Assembly (NCBI GenBank): GCA_902728285.1
Contig: CACVBU010001039.1
Span: 325,279-389,278, forward strand
DNA: 64,000 bases
DNA from: Clytia hemisphaerica
Taxonomy: Eukaryota > Cnidaria > Hydrozoa > Leptothecata > Clytiidae
Reading direction: 5' to 3'
How positions within the stretch are numbered: position 1 is the first letter of the stretch; the number at the start of each line of letters is the position of its first letter. This document shows positions 22,857-31,510 of this stretch, piece after piece. The translations under genes were made by a program, and so were the position numbers. The notes under the pieces are model-generated. The model saw only the letters and a program-made list of their open reading frames with translations, was not told the origin of the DNA and did not search any database.

Positions 22857-23270
22857 CGTTTATTCGAACTTCCATTATTCAAATCTTTCTTTAATTCGAA
22901 CTTGTCCCCACAGTCCCCACGCCAAGGAGACACCATTGACTTCCAAGCCCGAAGGGCTAGACTCTAACTCCTGGATGGGAAATGGAACCACTTATTTCCT
23001 AAATGCATGACCCGCGCCGTTTTCACACAAACGCTAGACTGAAACCAAAACATATCACCAGATATGAAAAATATGCTGCGTGAAAACAAAGAAAGTGCTA
23101 TATTTAATCTGTCATTCTAAATGCGGCGCAAATCTTAAGGCTTCACTTTCTCTTGCTTGAGAAAGGTTGAGGACTTATCTTTAAACTCAATGGAGAAACC
23201 CTCTTTAAATACATACTTTCTATAGTTCGAATCTCTTTGTAATTCGAACAAATAAGCTTCAGCGCTCGAT
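22857..23270. mobile_element. Pogo-like non-autonomous element (decayed)
   Basis: The left end AGTAAACTCTCGTTTATTCG then AACTTCC is of the pogo/Tigger type and is seen again inverted at 49713-49750. TTCGAAT-rich sequence near 23224-23252 is the probable right part. Between them, 22917-23205 carries AGCCCGAAGGGCTAGA and TCACTTTCTCTTGCTTGAGA, which match the interior of the Helitron at 6077-7108 in reverse. No ORF remains. The right boundary is uncertain. Confidence 0.5.
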
Positions 23271-24993
23271 TTCGACTAGTGAGAATCAGCTGTATTTTAA
23301 GACAGGTTTTGAGAGCTTTTGAGGTTAGCGGAAGAATTTCAAAACTTGTGATTTAAAAGGTTTCAGTTTTTATTTTACATGGTGCTTAAAGATCTGGAAG
23401 ATGGAATAATGAAATTTTGGGAATCCTGGAACCTAATATCTTCGTCGTTGTCATCGGATTCATGGCAATCTGATTTCAAAGGAAGGTTATTAGATTCACG
23501 GAGAACTATGACTGCTTGCAATTCGACTCCTTGGTTTCTCTCGAGCAAATCGAAATCCAATCTGTGCACCAAACTAATACCAAACCTAAGTTTGAATGAA
23601 GGTTTTCTTACATTGCAATCTCATTTTGAAGTCTCCTCGAACCTAAAATGCGTAAGTTTTAGTTTCTTAGCAATCTGAGCAGGAACTATGGTTTCTAGAT
23701 TCAGAGGATGTTTTGTCTGGATCACTGTAAGGATTCTTTGAACCTAAATATTAACGGATAATGGATGCTTATTGATTCTGAGATTTTAGTACCAAGAAAC
23801 TCTATTTATGTTCAAAATTTTTGTGGATCTAATTTTAATATCCCTTTTGTTGAGGTTGAATAAACAGCCTGGAATCCAAGAACAGCTATGAGATGCTAAA
23901 AAAATTCAGCCTTAAAACACTGGTATCAATTTTTCGATTCTGCACTTCAGACCTTCAAGTATAAAAACAACGAAGTAAATTCATATTTAACTGATGCTTG
24001 CTTTTACTCTCCGACCATAGGTCATTAAACGTACTGTAATCAAATTTCATTGGATATTCTAAGATCATCTCGATAGACTGGATAATTTTGTTAATTGCTG
24101 GGCATTCGATTTGCTTTCTTTCGCGTGAGTACATCTCAGTACTTGCTCGAAAGGCTAGCAATCAAATTCTTAGAATGTTTTCATGTGAAGACCTTATTGA
24201 TGCATACATGATATTGCTATATCTTGTTCGTAGTTTTTTTCTTAAACACAGAATACATAGGTTCGAAGATAATGAACCGAATCAACTCTCGTGTATTTGA
24301 TTCTTCAAAAATACTCTACTGTTGTAATGCGAATATATGTTACCACAATGTCAAATAGCTTGAAGCGATAAATTGGATATTTGAAAAGATATTCGTCTTT
24401 TATTTTCAGTAACTTGTTCTCGCCTCTCACAGTAGCCGCGCAGGCTCGTAGCTATTTCACTATTAAGTTAGGCTACACAAAATAGTATCTTTTATAAGTG
24501 TTTTGGTGGCACATTAATTCAATTCTAGTTGAAATTATTTCCACATCTATAAAAATTTTAGTTTTAGTTTTAGAGTTTAGTATACTATGGACTTCGAATG
24601 TCAGCAGCTTTCTTCGATTGGAATTCATAAAAATCTGGAGTTCGAGAAGTTAGCTCATGAGATAGCGCAGAATTAAAACCCTTCAAATTTTCATCTTTCT
24701 TCTGGAATCCTTTGAACCTGCAATCTCAATTCCTCGAACTTTATACCTGCTTTTTCCGTTAGATTCATTGTAATCTGGTTATGAAAGATGGTTATTAAGT
24801 TCTTGGAATGTTGTGTTTTACAATCTGATGATTTTCTTCTCATTTTTCAAACTGGAGAGCAGATTCTTTACTTTTATATATAAAGCAATTATCTACGCGT
24901 GACTAATGCGCTCCTAATTCAAGTAACATTTTGCTAGGAGATTTTTAAAATAGGCCGGAAAATTTTGGAAAATTTGATTGAGTTTAAATTTTT

Positions 24994-25149
24994 ACGTCGC
25001 TGATCAAAAAAAAAAATGACGTCAAATACTTTTTGTATAAATTTCAACATTTCCAAAATAAGTACAACGATTTGCACTCGAAGAAGGAATGAGCACATAT
25101 TGTCCCTATACTGCAACAAAGAACGTTATTGGTGATTCGTGGTAAAGGT
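24994..25149 (+). promoter_or_regulatory. Unit 5 start: paired CRE-like sites plus first exon to donor
   Basis: TGACGTCAAATA at 25017-25028 is followed by CTTTTTGTATAAA. A half site in TTTTTACGTCGCTGATC lies about 25 bp upstream. The donor AAAG|GTATGC is at 25147/25148. The exon shares GAAGAAGGAAT and ACTGCAACAAAGAA with unit 6, showing a common origin. Confidence 0.6.
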
Positions 25150-25321
25150 ATGCGAATTTTCATTCCGTTTGATTACTAAAATCCAATCTGCTTGTCTCTC
25201 CATCCCACCGCTTGCTTGAAAGTCTTGAAAGGGGTAATGTCGACAAAACTGACAAAACTGAATAAATGTGTTCATTTTTCGAACCTGAGAATCTTTGTAT
25301 GATTTGATATGATTTTCAATG

Positions 25322-25415
25322 TCGAATTCCATGAAGCGATAAAAGGGGTACTGTAGTTAAAGTTGAAGATATTTATCTTTTACTTTTAGTCCCTCTTTTA
25401 TCGAATCATGGAGCT
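25322..25415 (+). ncRNA. Pre-miRNA-like hairpin, GAAGCGATAA family (unit 5, first copy)
   Basis: The 5' arm is GAATTCCATGAAGCGATAAA then AGGGGTACTG. The apical part is GAAGATATTTATCTTTTACT. The 3' arm ends CCCTCTTTTATCGAATCATG then GAGCTC. CCATGAAGCGATAAAAG pairs with CTTTTATCGAATCATGG, and AGATA with TATCT closes the loop. Confidence 0.55.
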
Positions 25416-26267
25416 CGTCACAGTCGTATCAGATTGATTGGCGGTACTATAGCAGAATACTAAGAGGCAAGTATTTCAACTTCCTGTTCTCATAGACGAT
25501 ACGTAGATACTTCGAACCTGATGACTGACATTTATAGAAATCTGGTGTTTAAGATTCCCAAAATGTATCACTTTTACAATCTGTTTTTTTTGTTCAATCC
25601 TTCAGGTTTTGATTGCCTTTCTTCGGCTTCACCTTACAATTTTAATTCCTCGAACCTAATAACTTTCAATTGAAACAGATTTATAGCAATCTGCTTGTGA
25701 AGGTTGGTTATTAGATTCCTAGATGTTGTGTTTCTTATTCTGATGATTTTCTTCATCCTTAGAATGTAAGGGTAGATCCTTTCTTTGCAGATTCAAGGCA
25801 ATCTATCTTCACGTTGGAATAATGCTTTTTTGAGTTAGGTCCTCAGTTTACCGTTTTAAGTATTTCTGAGCCACAATAGACGCGTATGATTTCAAAATAA
25901 ATCTGACCCTGACGGTAGTTAATAATAGTTGAATGTCGCAAGCATCACTCACCTTTGAGTAGTGCTTGCTTCATAATTATTTCACATTGCTTGAAATGTA
26001 ATGTTTTGAATTCTTCCAACCTGTTTGGGGTTCTTTTGTCACATTTTTGACGTTTGACGTTATGATTTTGCGACTCATTTTTTCCATTTTTTTTTTCGTG
26101 CCTGAAAGTTTTTGTTTTCAATTTAGATTCATTGTAATCTAATATTTGAAAACGACTTTTAGGTTTGGAGAATGTTATGATTTACCATTATACCTTTTGT
26201 CACAATTATGAACCGTTTTCAAACATTAGATTCTTGAAAATTCCTTTGGTATGTTCATCATGTTGAA

Positions 26268-26355
26268 TTCCATGAAGCGATAAAAGTGTTAGTTATTAAA
26301 GGCAGAAGATATTTATCTTTTGCTTTAAGTGCCTCTTTTATCGATTCATGGAGCT
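26268..26355 (+). ncRNA. Pre-miRNA-like hairpin, GAAGCGATAA family (unit 5, second copy)
   Basis: Starts GAATTCCATGAAGCGATAAA, loop AGATATTTATCT, ends TCTTTTATCGATTCATGGAG. The lower stem pairs over about 17 positions (CCATGAAGCGATAAAAG with CTTTTATCGATTCATGG, one mismatch). The upper stem AAAGGCAGAAG pairs loosely with CTTTTGCTTT. Confidence 0.55.
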
Positions 26356-26461
26356 CACCGTAGTCGTGTCAGATTCATTGCAAATTGGCTAATAATGAAG
26401 ACTACACGCAACAAATTAGAGTGGATGCAAGCAGTTTATTCTAAAAACTACTGATGGAAAA

Positions 26462-26490
26462 GATCATCGGGCCTTCTTAGGGCCGGTGAT
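26462..26490 (+). ncRNA. Short GC-rich stem-loop, repeated at 31599
   Basis: ATCATCGGGCC-TTCT-TAGGGCCGGTGAT forms an 11-bp stem with a tiny loop. The flanking text TTCGCTTCGGTTGA and AACGGATCCTTGAAGTTTCT is shared with 31599-31680 in unit 6, where the right arm is damaged. It is much more GC-rich than its surroundings. Confidence 0.5.
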
Positions 26491-27059
26491 ATATTCTGTT
26501 CGCTTCGGTTGATCCAGGGTAACGGATCCTTGAAGTTTCTTGAAATGTTGTTTTTTTTGAAAATTACTTTGAGCGCTTTAAAGGGTCATGTACCTGGAGA
26601 GAATATCTTTCATCTTTGATGCATACCATTGAGTTATAACAATGACATAGACAAGAAAGATTCTTGTACTTTGGTATAGTTTGGTTTGTTGTTTGATAAG
26701 TCTTTCATTGCAATATAGCTATCAAACGAGCTATGAACGAGCTTCAAATTCTTTTTAGATCCGGAGATATAAGCCTTTAAAGTTTGAACTAGCGATTTTC
26801 TTAAAAATCTCAGAAAAAAGGACCGTGGTACTTGAAGGGTTTAGTTTCTCTTCTATCGATTCATGGAGCTCGCCGCAGTCGTTTCAGATTTATTAGGGCA
26901 AGATTAGGGGTAGTATAGTAGAAAAACACATATTCATTTAATTTGACATGTTATTTATCAAAATAAGTCGGATGGAATGCATGCAGTTTGTAAGTGTGTG
27001 ATTCCCAGAATGCTATATCTTGTCTTAGATCCCTTAAAGATGATTTAGTGATTTTTATC

Positions 27060-27146
27060 GAATTTCATGAAGCGATAATAAGGTTACTTGAAACAGAAGA
27101 TATTTATCTTTTGCTTCAAGATCCTCTTATATCGCTCCATGGAGCT
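27060..27146 (+). ncRNA. Pre-miRNA-like hairpin, GAAGCGATAA family (best-paired copy)
   Basis: The 5' arm is TTTCATGAAGCGATAATAAG then GTTACTTGAAACAGAAGATA. The loop is TT. The 3' arm is TATCTTTTGCTTCAAGATCC then TCTTATATCGCTCCATGGA. Arms pair nearly end to end, about 36 positions: CATGAAGCGATA with TATCGCTCCATG, TTGAA with TTCAA, AGATA with TATCT. This is the clearest example in the window of a long imperfect precursor-like stem. Confidence 0.6.
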
Positions 27147-28219
27147 TTTTGTGTCAGATTAATCAGGGCTCAACAATAGGATACATGCAACCCGTTTATT
27201 CAATTATTTACCAAAATGAATTTGAGGGGTCCATTCAGTTTGTAATAGTAAAAACTACTTATAAAAAAGCTTGCTTAAGGGCTTATCGCTATGTTCTTCT
27301 TTTGTGATTTTATTTTTTTGGAATTTAACTCTGTCCAAACGTATATTGACTATTCTTTGAAGATAATTTTAGGAACTTTTTTTTACGGATCTTTAGTATC
27401 CGTAAGAAAGTAACAAATAATTAAGTTCTTCGAATATTTTGATGCTTTAAAAACAACACAACCATCGCGTGGTTGAATTCTGGAAGGAGATCGGCCCTCG
27501 AAACTAATAACCTTTTTTCTTTCCTAATAAGGTTTTTTAACAATCTGTCTGTGAAGGTAAGGTTAATAGATTCTTGGAGAGCTGGTCCTTCAAGTCTAGA
27601 TTCTACAATCTGGTATTTGGAAACAGTTTTTGAAAGGTTTTGAGGTTAGGAGAATTTTATAATTTGTGATTCAAAACAGTTTCAGTTTGCACTCGTTCCG
27701 TTTTTGTTTTAAATGGTGATTGAAAGTCTCGAAAAATGATATTTTAGGGATTCCTGGAACCTAATATCTTCGTCGTTGTCATCGGATTCATAGCAATCTG
27801 ATTTCAAAGGAAGGTTATTAGATTCAAGAAGAACTATGATTTGTGATCAATTTCAATTAGTTTACTTCTTTTAGATCTACAAAATACTACAACTTAGTAT
27901 ACTTCTATCCATTTAAGTCTAGATTCACGTAATCTGGTATTTGAAGACAGCTGATCTGAGATTTTGATTTTTTGATTCGTGATTCAACTTTTTTTCTAAA
28001 TCCTTTGAACCTGAAAGTAGATCCGTCTCACCCTAGCTTCATTACAATCTAGAATTTTTAAAAATTGCTTTGTGGTTTGTAGATGCCAAACTGAATCAAC
28101 TCTCGTGCATTTGATTCTCTAAAGATACTCTGGTATAATGCGAATATATGTTACCATGATGTCAAATAGCTTGAAGCAATAATTCGGACATTTGAAGCAA
28201 AAGATATTTGTCTTGGACT

Positions 28220-28583
28220 TTAACCCTTTCAGTGCCGCTGTCGGCATATGCCGACAAGATCATTTTCGATTCTTTGCCAATGTCGGCATTTGCTGACCAA
28301 TTTCCATTTCTTTGCCGCAATTTTTTTTGAAGTTTATTGAAAGTTTGATTTTGAACTAGATTTCATTAAATAGCACAGTTGAATAATTCTATTTCATAGA
28401 TGTTTTTCATAATTATACATATTTCAGCTCAAAGTAAACACATATCACTTATATTTCTGATATTTTTTAGAAAAAAAAGTTAAATGTGATGGTAAGCTCT
28501 CTGGTCGCTCTTGTCGGCATATGCCGACATCTGGAAAATAGGTCGAACCTTAAAAAATACGAACGGCAGTTAAAGGATTGAGT
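28220..28583. mobile_element. piggyBac-type MITE inserted inside a hairpin
   Basis: TTAACCCTTTCAGTGCCG at the left end and CGGCAGTTAAAGGATTG at the right end are degenerate inverted termini. TCGGCATATGCCGA palindromes lie just inside both ends (near 28241 and 28514). The CCCTTTCA..GCC end and TTAA context fit piggyBac-like non-autonomous elements. The element interrupts a GAAGCGATAA hairpin: its 5' arm and loop lie at about 28160-28219 and its 3' arm (TTATTATTGCTTCATTGAAC) resumes at about 28590. Confidence 0.6.
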
Positions 28584-28991
28584 AACTGATTATTATTGCT
28601 TCATTGAACTCACAGTAGGAGCGTCAGGCTCGTAGCTATTTCGTTATTAAGTTAGTCTACACAAAATAGTATTTTAACAAAGTTTCTTGGTGGCACATTA
28701 ATTCCATTCTAGTTGAAATTATTTTAACATTCATAAATTGTGGTACAGTATTAGTAATTTCTTCGTTAATACTTCGATTGGGATTAATAGAAAAATGGAA
28801 TTAAAGAAGTTAGCTCAGATTCACAGAGAATTTTCTTCTCTCTTCTGGTCTCCTTACCTAATAGCTTTTCTTCTGTTTCATTTGCAATCTCAATCTCAAA
28901 CTCTAGAACCTAAGTATTATTGTTTTGATCCGATTTTTAGTAATCTGCTTCTGAATGATTGTTATTAAGTTCCTGGAATGTTGACAAACAT

Positions 28992-29640
28992 ACCGTGGCT
29001 GATATGGGCATCCCTGCGCCTATCTTGCCACGGCGGTGTAAGTTAGGCGGCCGCCTAACTTAGCGATGGATGGTCATCAAATTAGCTTTTTTTTAAATTA
29101 GCATCCTTTAAATCTAATAGCTTTTCTTCTGTTTCATTTGCAATCTCAATCTCAAACCCTAGAACCTAAGTATCATTGCTTTAAGCAGATTCTTAGTAAT
29201 CTGCTTCTGAATTACTGTTATTAAGTTTCTGGAATGTTGACAAACATCCTTTAAACCTAATAGCATTTCTTCTGTTTCATTTGCAACCTCAACCCTAAAC
29301 CCTCGAACCTAATTAATTGCTGTTTTGAGCAGATTCTTAGTAATCTGCTTCTGAATGATGGTTATTAAGTTCCTGGAATGTTGACAAACATCCTTTAAAC
29401 CTAATAGCTTTTCTTCTGTTTCATTTGCAATCTCAACCCTAAACCCTCGAGCCTGATTACTATTGTTTTGATCCGATTTTTAGTAATCTGCTTCTGAATG
29501 ATTGTTATCAAGTTGCTGGAATGTTGACAAACATACCGTGGCTGATATGGGCATCCCTGCGCCTATCTTGCCGCGGCAGTGTAAGTTAGGCGGCCGCCTA
29601 ACTTAGCGATGGATGGTCATCAAATTAGCTTTTTTTTTTA
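28992..29640. repeat. GC-rich palindromic insert in two copies (28992-29101, 29535-29640)
   Basis: Each copy has CCGTGGC..GCCACGG (GCCGCGG in the second) as one stem-loop, then a perfect 24-bp palindrome (29039-29062 and 29582-29605, centred on GGCGGCCGCC), then GATGGATGGTCATCAAATTA and a T-run. Neighbouring array copies lack it: ACAAACAT joins directly to CCTTTAAACC at about 29243 and 29387. The insert therefore arrived once and was then copied with its host repeat. It could be a foldback transposon or a structured RNA gene; I do not recognise it. Confidence 0.65.
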
Positions 29641-29701
29641 ATTAGCATCCTTTAAATCTAATAGCTTTTCTTCTGTTTCATTTGCAACCTCAACCCTAAA
29701 C

Positions 29702-29776
29702 CCTCGAACCTAATTATTATTGTTGTGATCAGATTCTTAGTAATCTGCTTCTGAATGATGGTTATTAAGTCCCTGG
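29702..29776 (+). ncRNA. Pre-miRNA-like hairpin, AGATT-CTTAGT-AATCT family
   Basis: The 5' arm is CCTCGAACCTAATTATTATT then GTTGTGATCAGATT. The loop is CTTAGT. The 3' arm is AATCTGCTTCTGAATGATGG then TTATTAAGTCCCTGG. Pairing runs almost the full 34 positions with several G:U pairs. Other copies: 28907-28975, 29159-29232, 29309-29380 and 29446-29520, with related ones near 21290, 24726 and 25645. Substitutions between copies often keep pairing (A:U to G:U). Confidence 0.6.
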
Positions 29777-30045
29777 AATGTTGTGCTTTTTGTGATTGTC
29801 AAGATATTGTCGGAATTCTTTCTTTCACATTTAAAGCAATTATCAACGTTTGAATAACGTTCTCTTGATTAAGTGCCATTCTATTGGTTAAATTCAATTT
29901 TTACGTCACTTCTAACCAATAAAATGGCTTCATTTCGTTTCGGAGCGAAACGGAACCGTCACGTGCAAACATGGTCTAAATGCTAAGTTTGCTTGGAGAG
30001 TGTGAGTGAAGTAAAATCCTTGTAAAATTTTTTAAGAGTTCAAAT

Positions 30046-30216
30046 TTCTACGTCACTGATTGAAAATGACGTCAAAATACGTTTTATTTAATTTCTAGCA
30101 TAGTGCCAAAAAAGATACAGCAATAGTGCAAATCACTGTAAATTTTGCGAAGAAGGAATATATATATTGTTGTTACTGCAACAAAGAAGATATCGGGAAT
30201 GTTCCTTGCTAAAGGT
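30046..30216 (+). promoter_or_regulatory. Unit 6 start: paired CRE-like sites plus first exon to donor
   Basis: TGACGTCAAAATACG starts at 30067, with one extra A compared with the consensus. A half site in TTTCTACGTCACTGATTG lies about 20 bp upstream. The donor AAAG|GTATGC is at 30214/30215. Exon and intron start match unit 5. A short inverted repeat around ATTGGTTA/TAACCAAT at about 29895-29930, also containing TTTTTACGTCACTT, precedes it. Confidence 0.6.
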
Positions 30217-31421
30217 ATGCCATTTTTCATTCTGTTTGATTATAAGTATTTAATCTGCTGAAGTCTTTCGATCAAATTGCTTGTTTTAAAATGTTGAAAG
30301 ATGTAATGTTAACTAAACTGACAAAACTGCTATTGGAATATTACGGTTAGGAGCAATGAAATTAGCTTTTTGGAGGGATTCGAAATACTTTTTCCGTTTC
30401 GTGGCTAGTAATTAAGTACCTCTGAAATATTCCTCCCTACCCCTTGTCAAAACACTAATGCTATGGGAAAGCATCCCAAGGTACTTTATATACTTTATTT
30501 CTTGGAATCTAATGTTTTTGGTCTTTAACAACAAATCCTTCGTATTTGATTTATACCACATCATTAGATACCCAAGAAAATTCACCTAAATGTAGCTTTA
30601 ATATTTTGAAATTTGGCATTCTAACGATGGTACTCAGATTCCCAAAATGTTGCATCTTTAGAATTTATTCTATCTTTGGATTCTTGCAACCTAAAACTGT
30701 TCTCTTTGCCAGATTTATAATAATTTGATTGAGATGGACTGTTATTAGATTTCAAGAATGTTGTTCGAATTTCTGGAACCTGATATCGTTTATCTATCCA
30801 CTTTAATTCTTGGAATCTAATGTTTTTGGTTTTAACAACAAATCCTTCGTATTTGTCTTATACCACATCATTAGATACTCAGAATGTTCACCTGAATGTA
30901 GCTTGAATACCTTTTTTTGGTTTTTAGAATCTTGTCTTTGTTTCCTTTTAAGCCTACGGCTTCTTTGACGTTTAAAAATTACGAGATTTGTGGTTCTTTG
31001 AGCCTGATAGTCGGTTCGACTCCTGAAAAATTTCAAGAGTTTATGCTTTGTGATTCTGTTTGATGAAATGTTCTTTGAAACGAAAACTGAATCTTTCAGA
31101 TCTAGATTTATGTCAATCTGGAATTTGAAAATGGATTTGAGCGTAGAAAAATGTAAAGATTTACATTGACTGATTGTTTCAAGCCTAGATTCATAGCTAT
31201 GTGGTTTTTGAGAACGGCTTTGACGTTTCACGCTATGATTAACGATTCAGTTTTCCAATTTTTTCGTACCTGAAAGTCGTTGTTGAAATATAGTTATTGC
31301 AATCTAATATTTGAGAACGATTTATAATTGTTATGATTTGCGACCATATCTTTTGGACACAATTGTGAAACGTTCTCAAACACTAGATTTTTAAAAATGC
31401 CTTCGTTTTAATTTCAAATAT

Positions 31422-31510
31422 CGAATTCCATTAAGCGATAAAAGGGTTACTTAAAACAAAAGATACTTATCTTTTGCGTCAAGTGCCTGTTTATATCGCT
31501 TCAAGGAACT
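31422..31510 (+). ncRNA. Pre-miRNA-like hairpin, GAAGCGATAA family (unit 6 copy)
   Basis: The 5' arm is GAATTCCATTAAGCGATAAA then AGGGTTACTTAAAACAAAAG. The loop is ATACTTAT. The 3' arm is CTTTTGCGTCAAGTGCCTGT then TTATATCGCTTCAAGGA. The pair AAAAGATA/TATCTTTT closes the loop and AAGCGATA/TATCGCTT forms the base. It shows the family is spread over units 3, 4, 5 and 6. Confidence 0.55.

Larger units (their letters stand above)
21704..24990 (+). repeat. Hairpin array, unit 4
   Basis: Non-coding array. It includes the intron-start block shared with units 5 and 6 (CTGCTTGTCTCTC...GAAAGGCGTAATGTC), the 22525-22592 hairpin, the 23427-23500 hairpin, a weak GAAGCGATAA copy at 24357-24425 and an AGATTCATTGTAATCT hairpin at 24726-24807. 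A pogo-like element lies at 22857-23270. The minus-strand ORF 21762-22166 resembles another minus-strand reading at 30803-31231 because the underlying repeat is shared. Neither has a domain and both are rejected as genes. Confidence 0.55.
25150..30040 (+). repeat. Hairpin array, unit 5
   Basis: Dense array with three copies of the GAAGCGATAA family, one TCTTCGTCG copy, AGATTTATAGCAATCT-type copies (25645-25725) and five consecutive AGATT-CTTAGT-AATCT hairpins between 28.9 and 29.8 kb. It also carries the piggyBac-like insertion at 28220-28583 and the GC-rich palindromic inserts at 28992 and 29535. No ORF has a recognisable domain. Confidence 0.65.

Noticed and set aside
30803-31231. 142-codon minus-strand ORF resembling the one at 21762-22166
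   Set aside because: The similarity comes from the shared hairpin-array DNA. Composition is K/S/Q-rich read-through of AT-rich repeats with no recognisable motif.
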